From Wenzhouxiangella sp. XN201 (GTDB lineage Bacteria > Pseudomonadota > Gammaproteobacteria > Xanthomonadales > Wenzhouxiangellaceae): a DNA stretch of 64,000 nucleotides. The position numbers and the translations under genes are program-made. The stretch covers positions 1,775,750 to 1,839,749 of the forward strand of contig NZ_JAAIVI010000017.1 of the NCBI RefSeq assembly GCF_011008905.1, given 5' to 3'. The first letter of the stretch is position 1; each line of letters begins with the position of its first letter. A model generated the notes under the pieces. The model did not search any database, was not told the DNA's origin, and worked only from the letters and a program-made list of their open reading frames with translations. Shown here piece after piece: positions 36,649 to 46,085 of this stretch.

Positions 36649-37313
36649 ACAAGACCGATCGTGAGGAATTCTTTCGGCGACTTTCCGAGCTCGATCCCGA
36701 GCCGACAACCGAGTTGGCGTATGCCACACCCTTCGAGCTGCTCGTGGCCGTCATCCTCTCGGCCCAGGCCACGGATGTGGGCGTCAACAAGGCCACGCGT
36801 CGGCTGTTCCCGGTGGCCAACTCGCCCGAGGCCGTTCTCGAGCTGGGCGAGGACGGCCTGAAGGACTACATCCGGACGATCGGACTGTTCAATTCGAAAG
36901 CAAAAAACATCATCCGCACCTGCCGTGACCTGGTCGAAAAGCACGACGGCGTGGTGCCCGACAATCGCGCCGAGCTCGAAGCGCTGGCCGGCGTGGGGAG
37001 AAAGACTGCCAATGTCGTGCTCAACACCGCCTTCGGGCAGCCGACCATGGCCGTCGATACGCATATTTTCAGGGTGTCCAACCGCACCGGGCTGGCGCCC
37101 GGCAAAACACCTCTGGCGGTCGAAAAGGCCCTGCTCAAGCGGGTGCCCGAGCGCTACCTCAAGAATGCCCACCACTGGCTGATTCTGCACGGTCGCTACA
37201 CCTGCAAGGCGCGCAAGCCGCTGTGCGGGCAATGCCCGGTCTATGACCTGTGCCGCTGGCGGCAGAAGTGGCAATATCACGAGCTCACGCGAGTGGACGA
37301 TGCGGCCGGCTGA
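36645..37313 (+). CDS. nth: Endonuclease III
   Basis: The 222-residue protein has AVILSAQATDVGVNKATRRLF and the helix-hairpin-helix LAGVGRKTANVVLN with the catalytic lysine. The catalytic aspartate is in VDTHIFRVSNRTGLAPGK. The [4Fe-4S] motif is CKARKPLCGQCPVYDLC. It removes oxidised pyrimidines from DNA. Its coupling to rsxE (ATGA) is the conserved rsx-nth arrangement. Confidence 0.98.
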   Translation: MNKTDREEFFRRLSELDPEPTTELAYATPFELLVAVILSAQATDVGVNKATRRLFPVANSPEAVLELGEDGLKDYIRTIGLFNSKAKNIIRTCRDLVEKHDGVVPDNRAELEALAGVGRKTANVVLNTAFGQPTMAVDTHIFRVSNRTGLAPGKTPLAVEKALLKRVPERYLKNAHHWLILHGRYTCKARKPLCGQCPVYDLCRWRQKWQYHELTRVDDAAG

Positions 37314-37414
37314 AACACGCGACCTACGTGAATTTCCCTAGCGATTTCTTAACGCCCAGGTGCTAGAGTATTGACCGGCATCAAGTTTTGATGTCCATTA
37401 TTTTCCGCATCTTC

Positions 37415-37420
37415 GGAGGT
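37415..37420 (+). promoter_or_regulatory. Strong Shine-Dalgarno before the precursor gene
   Basis: ggaggt, with 7 bp to the ATG at 37428. It is a near-perfect ribosome binding site and decides the start of the short gene. Confidence 0.8.
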
Positions 37421-37427
37421 TTGAGTC

Positions 37428-37748
37428 ATGCCTGACAAGAAACATCTTCTTACTGCAATCAGCACCGTTGCCGCTGCCTCGTTCTCGCTCAGCGCGATGG
37501 CCACATCCAATACCACGGGTAATCCCTTCCAGGCCGAGGATCTTCCGGCCGGCTTCCAGGTCTCCGCCGACGACCACAAAGAAGGCAAGTGTGGTGAAGG
37601 CAAGTGCGGCGAAGACAAGGAAAAGGACAAGGATGAAGAGGGCAATTGCGGTGAAGGCAATTGCGGTGAAGGCAACTGTGGTGAAGACCACGACGAGGAC
37701 AAGGACGAAGAAGGCAACTGCGGCGAAGGTTCCTGCGGAGCAATCTGA
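37428..37748 (+). CDS. hvfA: HvfA-like exported cysteine-repeat RiPP precursor
   Basis: The 106-residue protein has a signal peptide (MPDKKHLLTAISTVAAASFS, cut expected near SAMA). A short spacer (27-50) leads to a highly acidic repeat core. Seven cysteines (55, 60, 74, 79, 84, 98, 103) are all in G-x-C-G with x = K, N or S, mostly EGKCG or EGNCG, spaced exactly five residues apart inside each block. The next two genes are a DUF692 oxidase and a DUF2063 protein. In HvfA-type precursors the EGKCG cysteines are converted by such enzymes to oxazolone/thioamide groups that bind copper. That role is known for relatives and inferred here. An ordinary metallothionein-like protein is the main alternative. 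Confidence 0.85.
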   Translation: MPDKKHLLTAISTVAAASFSLSAMATSNTTGNPFQAEDLPAGFQVSADDHKEGKCGEGKCGEDKEKDKDEEGNCGEGNCGEGNCGEDHDEDKDEEGNCGEGSCGAI

Positions 37749-37760
37749 TTACTGCCCGTA

Positions 37761-38624
37761 ATGCGTACCGCATCCACCTTTGATCTTTGTGGTGCCGGAC
37801 TGGGCCTTCGCCGAGGCCTGCTCGAGAAACTCCGTGAAGCCGATCTCTCCGAGGTCGGCTTCATGGAAGTGGCACCCGAAAACTGGATTGGCGTCGGCGG
37901 CCGACTCGGTCGCCGCTTCGCCGAGTTCACCGAGCGCTTTCCATTCGTCTGCCACGGCCTGTCTCTGTCGCTGGGCGCGCCCGAACCGCTCGATCGCGGC
38001 TTTCTCGAGCGCGTGCGCCGTTTTCTCGACACACACCGAATCCGCGGTTATTCCGAACATCTCAGCTACTGCTCCGAGCACGGCCACCTCTACGACCTGA
38101 TGCCCCTGCCCTTCACCGAGGAGGCCGTCGACTGGGTGGCCGGTCGTATCGGCCAGGCACAGGACATCCTCGATCGGCGAATCGCGGTCGAGAACATTTC
38201 CTACTACGCCGCACCCGGGGCGGAAATGTCCGAACTGGATTTCATCACGGCCGTGCTGGAAAAGGCCGATTGTCAGCTGCTGCTCGACGTCAACAATATC
38301 TACGTCAACAGCGTCAATCACCGCTACGACGCGCACGAATTCCTGGCCGGCCTGCCGGCCGAGCGGGTCGCCTACATTCACGTGGCCGGCCATTACAATG
38401 AAGCCGAAGACCTGATCATCGACACCCACGCTGCCCCGGTCATCGAGCCGGTCTGGCACCTGCTCGAAGCTGCCTACGAGCGCCTGGGGCCGGTACCCAC
38501 CCTGCTCGAGCGGGACTTCAATTTTCCGCCAGTCGAGGAACTCCTGACCGAAATCGGCCAGATCCGCCGGTTGCAAGCACCCTTTTTGAGCCATGTCCCG
38601 CGCGACCGACAGCAAGCCTCCTGA
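37761..38624 (+). CDS. hvfB: DUF692 multinuclear iron oxidase (MNIO), HvfB-like maturase
   Basis: The 287-residue TIM-barrel protein keeps the likely iron ligands and motifs in order: H65 (HGLSLSLG), H100 (SEHLSY), E144 (ENISYY), D176 (DVNNIYVNS), H207/H211 (YIHVAGH), D221/H223 (DTHAAPV) and E250 (ERDFNFP). MNIO enzymes use two or three iron ions and oxygen to modify cysteines or other residues of precursor peptides. Here the substrate is most likely the peptide encoded 12 bp upstream. It overlaps the following DUF2063 gene by 32 bp, suggesting obligate co-production. Confidence 0.93.
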   Translation: MRTASTFDLCGAGLGLRRGLLEKLREADLSEVGFMEVAPENWIGVGGRLGRRFAEFTERFPFVCHGLSLSLGAPEPLDRGFLERVRRFLDTHRIRGYSEHLSYCSEHGHLYDLMPLPFTEEAVDWVAGRIGQAQDILDRRIAVENISYYAAPGAEMSELDFITAVLEKADCQLLLDVNNIYVNSVNHRYDAHEFLAGLPAERVAYIHVAGHYNEAEDLIIDTHAAPVIEPVWHLLEAAYERLGPVPTLLERDFNFPPVEELLTEIGQIRRLQAPFLSHVPRDRQQAS

Positions 38625-39375
38625 ACGGCTGCTCGAGCTGCAGCGCCGGTTTGCCGGGCATATCCGCGACCCGGACGACGTCGCCGCTCCCGGCGAGCTG
38701 GAAGAGCGCCGACTGGCGATCTACCGCCGCTTGTTCTTCGGCACCCTCGACAACCTGTTCTCGAAGAATTTTCCGGTTCTTCGCGACATCATCGACGACG
38801 ATCGCTGGCGGCGGCTGATCCGCGAGTTCATGGTGGAACACCGCGCGACAACGCCGATGTTTACCGAAATCGGGCGCGAGTTCGTGCGCTTTCTCGACGA
38901 AAAGCGACCGCCCGGACTGCCGGCCTTCGCCCTGGAGTTGGCGCACTGGGAGTATCTCGAAACCTGCGTGCGCCTGGCCGAGGCCGACCCGGGCACCGTA
39001 CCGGCCGACCGCAATGGCGACCTGCTCGCCGGCACGCCAGTGCTCAATCCCACGCTGCGACTGGCCCAGTATCATTGGCCGGTGCACGAAATCGGCCCGC
39101 ATCACCAGCCCGACTCGCCGCTGGACCAGGCGATCGTACTGGCGGCGTGGCGTCGGCGCGATGACAAGCCCGGTTTCATGCGCCTCAACCAGGTCACGGC
39201 GCGCCTGATCACCCTGGTCGACGAGTCCCCTGATGCCTCAGGTCGGGCGATACTGGAGCGCATCGCCCAGGAACTGAAAGCACCGGATCCGGCCGCCGTG
39301 GTGCAGTCGGGCGCAGACATGCTCGCGCGCCTGGACGACCGTGAAATCGTGCTGGGCACACGTAAGGATCAGTAG
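38593..39375 (+). CDS. hvfC: DUF2063 protein, HvfC-like maturation partner
   Basis: The 260-residue protein has the DUF2063 N-terminal helical domain: [45 protein letters not shown] and [12 protein letters not shown]-terminal domain has [19 protein letters not shown]. In MNIO systems this protein binds the oxidase and recruits the precursor (the RRE-like role of BufC/HvfC). It was earlier called a putative DNA-binding protein. It overlaps the MNIO gene by 32 bp. It ends close to a convergent TraB/GumN gene, so the operon is three genes long. Confidence 0.9.
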   Translation: MSRATDSKPPERLLELQRRFAGHIRDPDDVAAPGELEERRLAIYRRLFFGTLDNLFSKNFPVLRDIIDDDRWRRLIREFMVEHRATTPMFTEIGREFVRFLDEKRPPGLPAFALELAHWEYLETCVRLAEADPGTVPADRNGDLLAGTPVLNPTLRLAQYHWPVHEIGPHHQPDSPLDQAIVLAAWRRRDDKPGFMRLNQVTARLITLVDESPDASGRAILERIAQELKAPDPAAVVQSGADMLARLDDREIVLGTRKDQ

Positions 39376-40220
39376 ACCGGCTCGAGTATCCAGCCCCGCT
39401 CTCGCAGCATCGCAACCAGGCCTTCCTCGCCGGGCAAGTGCAACGCGCCAACAGCGATGATCAGCCCGCCGGACTCGAGCCAAGGCTCGGCGCGTTCGAG
39501 CATGCGCCGATTGCGCGCGGCCAGACCGGCTTCATTGAAATGCGCGATCACGGGCTCGGGAAGACCGTCCATCTGACTCTCCGCCAGCCTGGCCAGACGC
39601 TCGAGGTCGCCGTCCAGGTAGGCCGCAATCAGGCGCTCGAAGATCTCGAGTTGCCGCTCGTGATCCGACACCGCCTGGCGAATCAACGCAATCTGTTCTT
39701 CCGGTGCGAAACCGGTCAGAAAGCCGATCTGCTCATCGAAGGTTTCCAGCGCCACAACGTCCGCTCCGGCGCCCTGGGCCCGTACAGAAAGCATCAGGTC
39801 CATGAACATGCCGGTCTCGGGCGGCGGCGTTGCCAGGGTAACGGCGACAGCCCAGGGCCGCATGCGATCGACGGCAGTTTCGGTCAGTCCATAATGAGTT
39901 ACCAGCAACTCTACGACCCTGGCGTACAGGTCTTCGTCGAGCACCTCGCTCAGGCGGCCATCGCGAAACATCATGGCCTGCTGCAGGCGCTCGAGGACGG
40001 CGGCATTGGGCACCAGTTCCAGGGCCAGCCGATCGGCCTGCTGCAGCGCGTCCACCAGCGGTTCGGGCCAGTCGAGCAGGCGGGGATCCTCGCTGTGCAC
40101 CGTGCCCAGAAGCCAGTTCTGACGGCCCGCCTCGTCGGTCAGCGACCAGAAGACCTGCGCCTGCGCCGTCAGCGGCAGCAACACAATCAACGCAAACAGA
40201 ATGCGGCGGACAGCCCTCAT
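39369..40220 (-). CDS. TraB/GumN family protein
   Basis: The ATG at 40220 (MRAVRRILFALIVLLPLTAQ) gives 283 residues with a signal peptide. The family motifs WLLGTVHSEDPRLL near the start and IIAVGALHLPGEEGLVAMLRERG near the end are present, both with the Gx2H pattern of metal-binding Tiki/TraB proteins. Eukaryotic Tiki is a protease, but bacterial members are not characterised well. The stop overlaps the end of the convergent DUF2063 gene by seven bases. A longer upstream frame crosses the divergent rnt gene and is rejected. Confidence 0.88.
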   Translation of the reverse strand: MRAVRRILFALIVLLPLTAQAQVFWSLTDEAGRQNWLLGTVHSEDPRLLDWPEPLVDALQQADRLALELVPNAAVLERLQQAMMFRDGRLSEVLDEDLYARVVELLVTHYGLTETAVDRMRPWAVAVTLATPPPETGMFMDLMLSVRAQGAGADVVALETFDEQIGFLTGFAPEEQIALIRQAVSDHERQLEIFERLIAAYLDGDLERLARLAESQMDGLPEPVIAHFNEAGLAARNRRMLERAEPWLESGGLIIAVGALHLPGEEGLVAMLRERGWILEPVY

Positions 40221-40286
40221 GCACGAACTCCGGTGGTCAAAGACTTGTTCCTGCATTATCCTGAATCTTTTACCCGGTTGCACTGA

Positions 40287-40907
40287 ATGCCATCTATCGT
40301 CCACCGCTTTCGCGGTTTCCAGCCCGTCGTGGTCGACGTCGAAACCGGCGGATTCAACGCGCGCACCGATGCCCTGCTCGAACTGGCCGTGTGCATCATC
40401 GAGATGGACGAGGACGGCTGGCTGCATCCGGGCGAGGTCATGATGCAGCACATCGAAGCCTTCCCGGGCGCCAACATCGAGGAAGCTGCCCTGGAGTTCA
40501 ACGGAATCCGGCCCGATCATCCCCTGCGTCAAGCCATGCCCGAGCGCGAGGCTTTGCGGGAGTTGTTCCTGCCGGTTCGGCACAGCCTGCGCGAGACCGG
40601 CTGCCGGCGCGCCGTGCTGGTCGGCCACAATGCCCATTTCGACCTGGGCTTTCTCAACGCCGCAATTGAGCGGACCGGCTACAAGCGCAATCCCTTTCAC
40701 CCCTTCAGCTGCTTCGATACTGCCACGCTCGGCGGGCTGGCTTATGGCCAGACGGTACTGGCCCGGGCCGTGGCCGCGGCGGGTCTGGACTGGGACAAGT
40801 CTCAGGCGCATTCGGCGGCCTACGATACCGAGCGCACGGCCGCACTGTTCTGCAATATCGTCAACCGCTGGCGCCATCTCCAGGAGCTGGAAGAAGACAG
40901 CGCTTGA
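40287..40907 (+). CDS. rnt: Ribonuclease T
   Basis: The 206-residue protein has DEDD exonuclease motifs: [10 protein letters not shown] (D17, E19), [18 protein letters not shown] and [14 protein letters not shown]. The length matches RNase T. It trims tRNA and other RNA 3' ends as a homodimer. It lies just upstream of sodB with a 70-bp gap. Confidence 0.96.
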   Translation: MPSIVHRFRGFQPVVVDVETGGFNARTDALLELAVCIIEMDEDGWLHPGEVMMQHIEAFPGANIEEAALEFNGIRPDHPLRQAMPEREALRELFLPVRHSLRETGCRRAVLVGHNAHFDLGFLNAAIERTGYKRNPFHPFSCFDTATLGGLAYGQTVLARAVAAAGLDWDKSQAHSAAYDTERTAALFCNIVNRWRHLQELEEDSA

Positions 40908-40977
40908 ACACCGGCATTACCCGGCCTCATGTAGGATACTGGATAATGTCATCACACCAAGAAGAGGAGAGCACAGC

Positions 40978-41559
40978 ATGGCTTTTTCACTTCCCGAACT
41001 GCCCTACGCCAAGGATGCCCTCGAACCGCACATCTCCGAGGAAACCCTGGAGTACCACTACGGCAAACACCACCAGACCTACGTCGACAAGCTCAACGGT
41101 ATGGTTGAGGGCACCGGCGATGCCGACAAGTCGCTCGAAGAGATCATCCGCAGCTCGTCCGGCGGCCTGTTCAATAACGCCGCGCAGGTTTGGAACCATA
41201 CGTTTTACTGGCACTGTCTCAGCCCCAATGGCGGCGGCCGTCCGTCCGGCAAACTGGCCGAACTGATCGATCGCGATTTCGGTTCCTTCGATGATTTCGA
41301 AAAGGAATTCAGTGACAAGGCAGTCGGCAACTTCGGCTCCGGCTGGACCTGGCTGGTCAAGCAGCCTGGCGGCAAGCTGGCAGTGGTCAATACCGACGAT
41401 GCCAAAACGCCATTGACCGGCGACGACAAGCCGCTGATGACCTGCGACGTCTGGGAACACGCCTACTACATCGACTACCGCAACGCTCGCCCCAAATACC
41501 TGGAAGCCTTCTGGGAGCTGGTCAACTGGGACTTCGTAGCCTCACAGCTCGACGACTGA
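40978..41559 (+). CDS. sodB: Iron superoxide dismutase
   Basis: The 193-residue protein starts [20 protein letters not shown], and agaggaga precedes the ATG. Metal ligands H27, H74, D157 and H161 fall at the same positions as in E. coli Sod[21 protein letters not shown] is the Fe-type pattern. It removes superoxide in the cytoplasm. A GC hairpin follows. Confidence 0.97.
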   Translation: MAFSLPELPYAKDALEPHISEETLEYHYGKHHQTYVDKLNGMVEGTGDADKSLEEIIRSSSGGLFNNAAQVWNHTFYWHCLSPNGGGRPSGKLAELIDRDFGSFDDFEKEFSDKAVGNFGSGWTWLVKQPGGKLAVVNTDDAKTPLTGDDKPLMTCDVWEHAYYIDYRNARPKYLEAFWELVNWDFVASQLDD

Positions 41560-41585
41560 ATCGGGCACTCGAAACCCACTGATGC

Positions 41586-41609
41586 GGCCGGCGGCGAGCG
41601 CCGCCGGCC
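41586..41609. terminator. Perfect GC hairpin after sodB
   Basis: ggccggcggcg/cgccgccggcc, an 11-bp stem with a 2-nt loop, 27 bp after the sodB stop. There is no T-run, so it may slow polymerase or protect the mRNA end more than terminate. Confidence 0.45.
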
Positions 41610-41657
41610 CGCCGCCCAGCGGTAGAATAACGACAACCATTCGCCGGACTTGAGCCG

Positions 41658-42836
41658 ATGTCCCACCTGTTCAATACCTATGCGCGACTGCCGGTGCGCA
41701 TGGTACGCGGCGAAGGCGCCTGGCTGATCGACGATCAGGGAAAACGATTTCTCGACGCCATCAGCGGCATCGGCGTTTGCAGCCTGGGCCACGCGCACCC
41801 GAAGATTGCCGCAGCGATCGCTGACCAGGCGCACAAGCTCATTCATACCGCCAATACCGTCGAACTGCCGCTGCAGGAACGACTGGCCGATGAACTGGCC
41901 GACATCAGCGGGCTCGAACGCGCCTTTATCGCCAATTCCGGCGCCGAAGCGATCGAGTGTGCCCTCAAACTGGCGCGACTTCATGCCAGACGCTGCGGCA
42001 TCGAGGCTCCCGCTGTACTGGTCGCCGAACACGGCTTTCACGGCCGCACCCTGGCCGCCATCAGTGCCTCTGGCAATCCGGCCATCCAGGCCGGCTACGA
42101 ACCGCTCGTCGACGGCTTCGTCCGCATACCCTTCGGTGACGCCGAGGCAGCGGCCGAAGCTTTCGAGGCCCATCCCGAAATTGCCGCTGCGCTGATCGAG
42201 CCGGTCCAGGGCGAAGGCGGCGTGCGGGTGGCCGACGACCACTACCTGAGGAGGCTGCGCGAACTGTGCGACGAGCACCAGGCACTGCTGATGCTCGACG
42301 AGATCCAGAGCGGCATGAACCGGACCGGCCGGTGGTTTGCGCACCAGCACCAGGCCGGACTCCGGCCCGATGTCATGACCGTTGCAAAGGCGCTTGGAAA
42401 CGGTGTGCCGGTGGCCGCCTGCCTGGCCCGCGAGGAAGTCGCAGACCTGATGCGGCCCGGCAGCCACGGCAGTACTTTCGGTGGCAATCCACTGGCCTGC
42501 CGGGCGGCGCTGGAGGTCATCGACGTCATGCGCTCCGATCGCATCGGCGAGCGTGCGGCTCGCGCCGGCGAGCAACTGATCGACGCCTTGCGCTCCAACC
42601 TGGATGGCCAGCCAGTGGTGCGCCAGATTCGCGGCCGTGGCCTGATGATCGGCATCGAACTCGATTGCGACTGCGCGGAACTCAAACAGGACGCCCTGGA
42701 AGAGGAACTCATCATCAACGTGACCCATGGCCGTGTCGTCCGGCTGCTGCCGCCGCTGATCATCGACGACGCAGAACTCGACCGCATTGTCGAGGTTGTC
42801 ACCGGTATCATCCGCAAGCGTTACGGTGCCGCATGA
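41658..42836 (+). CDS. argD: Acetylornithine/succinyldiaminopimelate aminotransferase
   Basis: The 392-residue class III aminotransferase has the FIANSGAEAIECALKLAR phosphate loop, GFHGRTLAAIS, ALIEPVQGEGGV and LLMLDEIQSGMNRTGRWF. The PLP lysine K244 is in TVAKALGNG. It converts N-acetylglutamate semialdehyde in arginine synthesis. The annotation as ArgD fits length and motifs. AstC/GabT-type enzymes are less likely. The next gene overlaps by four bases. Confidence 0.93.
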   Translation: MSHLFNTYARLPVRMVRGEGAWLIDDQGKRFLDAISGIGVCSLGHAHPKIAAAIADQAHKLIHTANTVELPLQERLADELADISGLERAFIANSGAEAIECALKLARLHARRCGIEAPAVLVAEHGFHGRTLAAISASGNPAIQAGYEPLVDGFVRIPFGDAEAAAEAFEAHPEIAAALIEPVQGEGGVRVADDHYLRRLRELCDEHQALLMLDEIQSGMNRTGRWFAHQHQAGLRPDVMTVAKALGNGVPVAACLAREEVADLMRPGSHGSTFGGNPLACRAALEVIDVMRSDRIGERAARAGEQLIDALRSNLDGQPVVRQIRGRGLMIGIELDCDCAELKQDALEEELIINVTHGRVVRLLPPLIIDDAELDRIVEVVTGIIRKRYGAA

Positions 42837-43903
42837 TCCTGGAAGTCGACAATATCTGGCTGGGCTACGAAGAAGAGCTCGTCATCCGCGGCCTGAGCTT
42901 CGACCTCGACGAAGGCGATATCGGCTGCCTGCTGGGCGCTTCGGGCTGCGGCAAGACCACGGCGCTACGTGCCATCGCCGGCTTCGAGCCCCTGCGCGCC
43001 GGCGAGATCCGCATTGGCCATCGCATCGCCAGCACCCCCGATTTTCGACTGGCGCCGGAAAAGCGCAGCGTCGGCATGGTGTTCCAGGACCATGCTCTCT
43101 TTCCGCACCTCACCCTGTCCGAAAACGTCGGTTTCGGCCTGCGCCGAGTGTCGCGTGACGAGCGGCGCCAGCGGGTAGACGACCTGTTGGCACTGACCGG
43201 ACTGGACGGTCTGGCCCATCGCTACCCGCACGAGCTATCCGGCGGGCAGCAGCAGCGGGTGGCGCTGGCACGCGCGCTCGCGCCGGAGCCGGCCGTGTTG
43301 CTGATGGATGAGCCTTTCTCCAACCTGGATGCACGCCTCAGACGTCACATGGGCGAGGAGATCCGCTCCATCCTCAAGGCGCGGGGCACCGCGACTCTGA
43401 TAGTGACACACGACCAGCAGGAGGCCTTCGCGCTGGCCGACAAGGTTGGCCTGCTCAAGGATGGCCGCATGCTGCAGTGGGATTCTCCCTACCAGCTGTA
43501 CCACCGCCCGGGCAGTCACTACGTGGCCGCATTCACCGGCCGCGGCAGCTACTTGCGCGCCCGCATCGACGGAAACAAGTTGATCCACGGCCTGGGGCGT
43601 TCACCGCTGCCGATCGACCGTCCCGAGGGCGATGAACTCGCGCTGTTGATCCGCCCCGACGACATCCGCCCGGACGCCGACGGACCCCGCGCGCGGATAG
43701 TCGCCCGGCAGTTCCAGGGCGCACAGATTCTCTATCGGCTCCGGCTCGATACCGGAGAAGAGATCGCCGCCCTGTTTCCCAGCCACGACGACTTCGCCAT
43801 TGACGAGTCGATCGGCGTGACCCTCGATGCCCGGCACCTGGTGTTGTTCCCGACGGCGCAGGCCGAGTCCTTCATCACTCCGTCGAACCCCAATGGCCAC
43901 TGA
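42833..43903 (+). CDS. Orphan ABC transporter ATP-binding protein (FbpC/PotA-like)
   Basis: The 356-residue protein has Walker A GASGCGKTT (about 37-45), Q-loop VFQDHALFP, signature LSGGQQQRVALARAL, Walker B LLMDEPFSNLD and the switch VTHDQQEAF. A C-terminal TOBE-like domain (about 240-350) is typical of iron(III), polyamine or sulfate importers. No permease or binding protein is adjacent. It is translationally coupled to argD (ATGA). The transported substrate is unknown. Confidence 0.9.
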   Translation: MILEVDNIWLGYEEELVIRGLSFDLDEGDIGCLLGASGCGKTTALRAIAGFEPLRAGEIRIGHRIASTPDFRLAPEKRSVGMVFQDHALFPHLTLSENVGFGLRRVSRDERRQRVDDLLALTGLDGLAHRYPHELSGGQQQRVALARALAPEPAVLLMDEPFSNLDARLRRHMGEEIRSILKARGTATLIVTHDQQEAFALADKVGLLKDGRMLQWDSPYQLYHRPGSHYVAAFTGRGSYLRARIDGNKLIHGLGRSPLPIDRPEGDELALLIRPDDIRPDADGPRARIVARQFQGAQILYRLRLDTGEEIAALFPSHDDFAIDESIGVTLDARHLVLFPTAQAESFITPSNPNGH

Positions 43904-44021
43904 ATAAGGACACAATCCCGATCCTGACGACGGCGAACGGCTGTCACCAATGGCTATTTCCCGAGTCGGCGCCGCACGATTGCCGAATGGCGATCGAAGC
44001 AGGCCGCAAACTGAAACTTAA

Positions 44022-45146
44022 TCAGATCTGGACCAGTTCGCCGAGCAGCCGGTCAAGCGGTGCCGGCAATGACTGCTGCATATCCAGCGCCACGGGCACC
44101 AGCGCCGGCCAGGTTTCGGCCAACAGTGTGGCGTGTCCCACCTTGCGTCCAGGCCGAGCCTGTTTGCCGTAGTCGTGCCAGTGCAGGTCCGGCACCGCCA
44201 GCATCTTCTCCACTGATGGCATCGCACCGATCCAGTTGAACATCAGTGCCGGCGCGCGCAGCGCAGTGCTACCCAGGGGCAGGTCGCAGACTGCACGAAG
44301 ATGGTTCTCGAACTGCGAGCAGATGGCGCCTTCGATGGTCCAGTGCGCGGAATTGTGCACACGTGGTGCGTACTCGTTGCCCAGGATACGATCGCCTGCG
44401 ACGAACAGCTCCAGGGTCAGACAGCCCACGTAATCCAGGTGTTCGGCGAGCAGCCGACCGCAGGCTTCAGCGCGCTCGCGCAGGCCGGCATCGACATGCG
44501 CCGGTGCCGCCGCCAGCCGCAACATACCGTCGGAATGCACGGTGCGCGAGAGCGGGTAGCACCGCATCTCGCCAGCGGCGTTGCGCACCACGGTAATGGC
44601 GCACTCGAAGTCAAAATCGACCCAACCCTCCAGGATCAACTCGTGATCGCCCAACTCGGACCAGGCAGGTTCGAGGTCTTCCTGCGAACGAAGCAGGTAC
44701 TGCCCCTTGCCGTCATAGCCCATCCTGCGGGTCTTGAGCAGCGCGGGATAGCCGATGCGATCCAGCGCCTCGAGCAGGTCCGTTCGGCCCGAAACCGCGG
44801 CAAATGGCGCGACCTCGATCTCGAGCGATTCGAACAGCCGCTTTTCGGTCAGACGATCCTGGGCTGCGGCAAAGGCGTTGGCAGCCGGGCGGACCGGATG
44901 GCCCGACTCGGCCAGACGTTCGAGCACGGCAGCGGGAACGTTCTCGAAATCGCAAGTGATCCGGTCGCAGCCGGCGAGCTTTTGCAGGGCAGCTTCATCG
45001 GCCCAGTCAGCAGCAATCAACTGACCCAACTGGCCGGCACAGGCGTCAGCCTTGGGATCGAGAAAAACAAACTCAGCCCCCAGCGGCAGTCCCGACTGGG
45101 CCATCATCCGCGCCAACTGGCCGCCCCCCAGGATGCCGACCTTCAT
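44022..45146 (-). CDS. purK: N5-carboxyaminoimidazole ribonucleotide synthase
   Basis: The ATG at 45146 ([19 protein letters not shown]) gives 374 residues. An ATP-grasp domain has [13 protein letters not shown] and [44 protein letters not shown] is the PurK signature region. It carboxylates AIR using ATP and bicarbonate. The start overlaps the purE stop (ATGA), the usual purEK order. Confidence 0.97.
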   Translation of the reverse strand: MKVGILGGGQLARMMAQSGLPLGAEFVFLDPKADACAGQLGQLIAADWADEAALQKLAGCDRITCDFENVPAAVLERLAESGHPVRPAANAFAAAQDRLTEKRLFESLEIEVAPFAAVSGRTDLLEALDRIGYPALLKTRRMGYDGKGQYLLRSQEDLEPAWSELGDHELILEGWVDFDFECAITVVRNAAGEMRCYPLSRTVHSDGMLRLAAAPAHVDAGLRERAEACGRLLAEHLDYVGCLTLELFVAGDRILGNEYAPRVHNSAHWTIEGAICSQFENHLRAVCDLPLGSTALRAPALMFNWIGAMPSVEKMLAVPDLHWHDYGKQARPGRKVGHATLLAETWPALVPVALDMQQSLPAPLDRLLGELVQI

Positions 45147-45640
45147 GACAGTCGCGGGTCCGGGGCGGCGAGCACGGTTTCGGTCTGCTTCGCTCGCCAC
45201 TGGCGATAGCGATCACGAACGTCCGGGTGCGACGATCCGAGCATGGAGGCCGCCAAAAGACCGGCATTGATCGCCCCGGCCCTGCCGATGGCCAGCGTAG
45301 CGACCGGCACACCACCGGGCATCTGCACAATCGACAGCAGGGAATCGAGTCCGTTGAGCGTGCGTGACTGCACGGGCACGCCCAGCACCGGCAGAACGGT
45401 CTTGGAAGCGACCATGCCCGGCAAGTGTGCCGCGCCACCGGCGCCGGCAATGATCACCTCGATGCCGCGTTCCTCGGCCGACTCGGCATAGTCGAACATG
45501 GCGTCGGGCGTGCGATGGGCCGAGACCACGCGAACCTCGTTCGGCACCTCGAGTTCGTCGAGGACACGCGCGGCATGCGACATCGTCTCCCAGTCGCTTT
45601 TCGAACCCATGATGATTCCGACCAGCGGCGCCTGCGCCAT
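45143..45640 (-). CDS. purE: N5-carboxyaminoimidazole ribonucleotide mutase
   Basis: The 165-residue protein has [14 protein letters not shown] (class I PurE SDW). VVSAHRTPD with the catalytic histidine, [16 protein letters not shown] and [18 protein letters not shown] follow. It rearranges N5-CAIR to CAIR in purine synthesis. It heads purEK and is divergent from a Trm112-like gene. Confidence 0.97.
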   Translation of the reverse strand: MAQAPLVGIIMGSKSDWETMSHAARVLDELEVPNEVRVVSAHRTPDAMFDYAESAEERGIEVIIAGAGGAAHLPGMVASKTVLPVLGVPVQSRTLNGLDSLLSIVQMPGGVPVATLAIGRAGAINAGLLAASMLGSSHPDVRDRYRQWRAKQTETVLAAPDPRLS

Positions 45641-45738
45641 AGCGGTCTCTCCGCGAAGGAAAACGAAGAATGTTAGCAGTCCCGGCGGCGACAGTAAACG
45701 CGCACCAGAGCCTGGGGAAAACCGCTACAATTCCCGGC

Positions 45739-46008
45739 ATGGCCATTCCCGATCCCCTGCTCGACATTCTGGTCTGCCCGGTCAGCCATGAACCGCTCAG
45801 GCCACTGGAAAAACGGCGGCTGAAGGCGCTCAATCAGCGCATCGACTCCGGTGACGTGCAATACGTCGACCACAGCGATGTGACAGAGACCGCGCGCGAC
45901 GCCCTGATCACCCGCGATGACAAGGTGATCTACCTGGTCTTCGACGGAATTCCGGTGCTGCTGCCCGATCGCGGCATCGGCACGACGCAATTCACCGATC
46001 CACTGTAA
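45739..46008 (+). CDS. Trm112-like (UPF0434/YcaR) small protein
   Basis: From the ATG at 45739 (MAIPDPLLDILVCPVSHEPL) the product is 89 residues, slightly longer than typical YcaR (60). An insertion lies around ALNQRIDSGDVQYVDHSD. VYLVFDGIPVLL-type sequence (IYLVFDGIPVLLPDRG) is conserved. Only one cysteine remains of the usual CxxC pairs, so zinc binding is doubtful. Trm112 proteins activate methyltransferases, but the bacterial role is unclear. Confidence 0.85.
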   Translation: MAIPDPLLDILVCPVSHEPLRPLEKRRLKALNQRIDSGDVQYVDHSDVTETARDALITRDDKVIYLVFDGIPVLLPDRGIGTTQFTDPL

Positions 46009-46085
46009 TCTTCGCTGCTCCGACCCGTCCCGTCGAGGGCCCTGAAGCGTTATAGAATGGCGTTTTCCGAGCAAGAGCGAACTGC

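Noticed and set aside
35568-37280. 570-aa minus-strand ORF opposite rsxG, rsxE and nth
   Set aside because: It runs antisense through three recognised genes and the family E repeat.
37560-37745. Repeats resembling a CRISPR array or tandem-repeat locus
   Set aside because: Units are 12-15 bp, in frame, and encode the G-x-C-G precursor core; there are no spacers or cas genes.
39369-40877. 502-residue version of the TraB/GumN protein
   Set aside because: The extra N-terminus is antisense to rnt; a signal peptide begins at the ATG at 40220.
42266-43903. 545-residue version of the ABC ATPase
   Set aside because: The extension is read through argD in another frame; the ABC domain starts at 42833.
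46009-46085. Possible SAM riboswitch before metX
   Set aside because: Only 77 bp are available and no suitable stem arrangement is seen; a plain promoter is enough.
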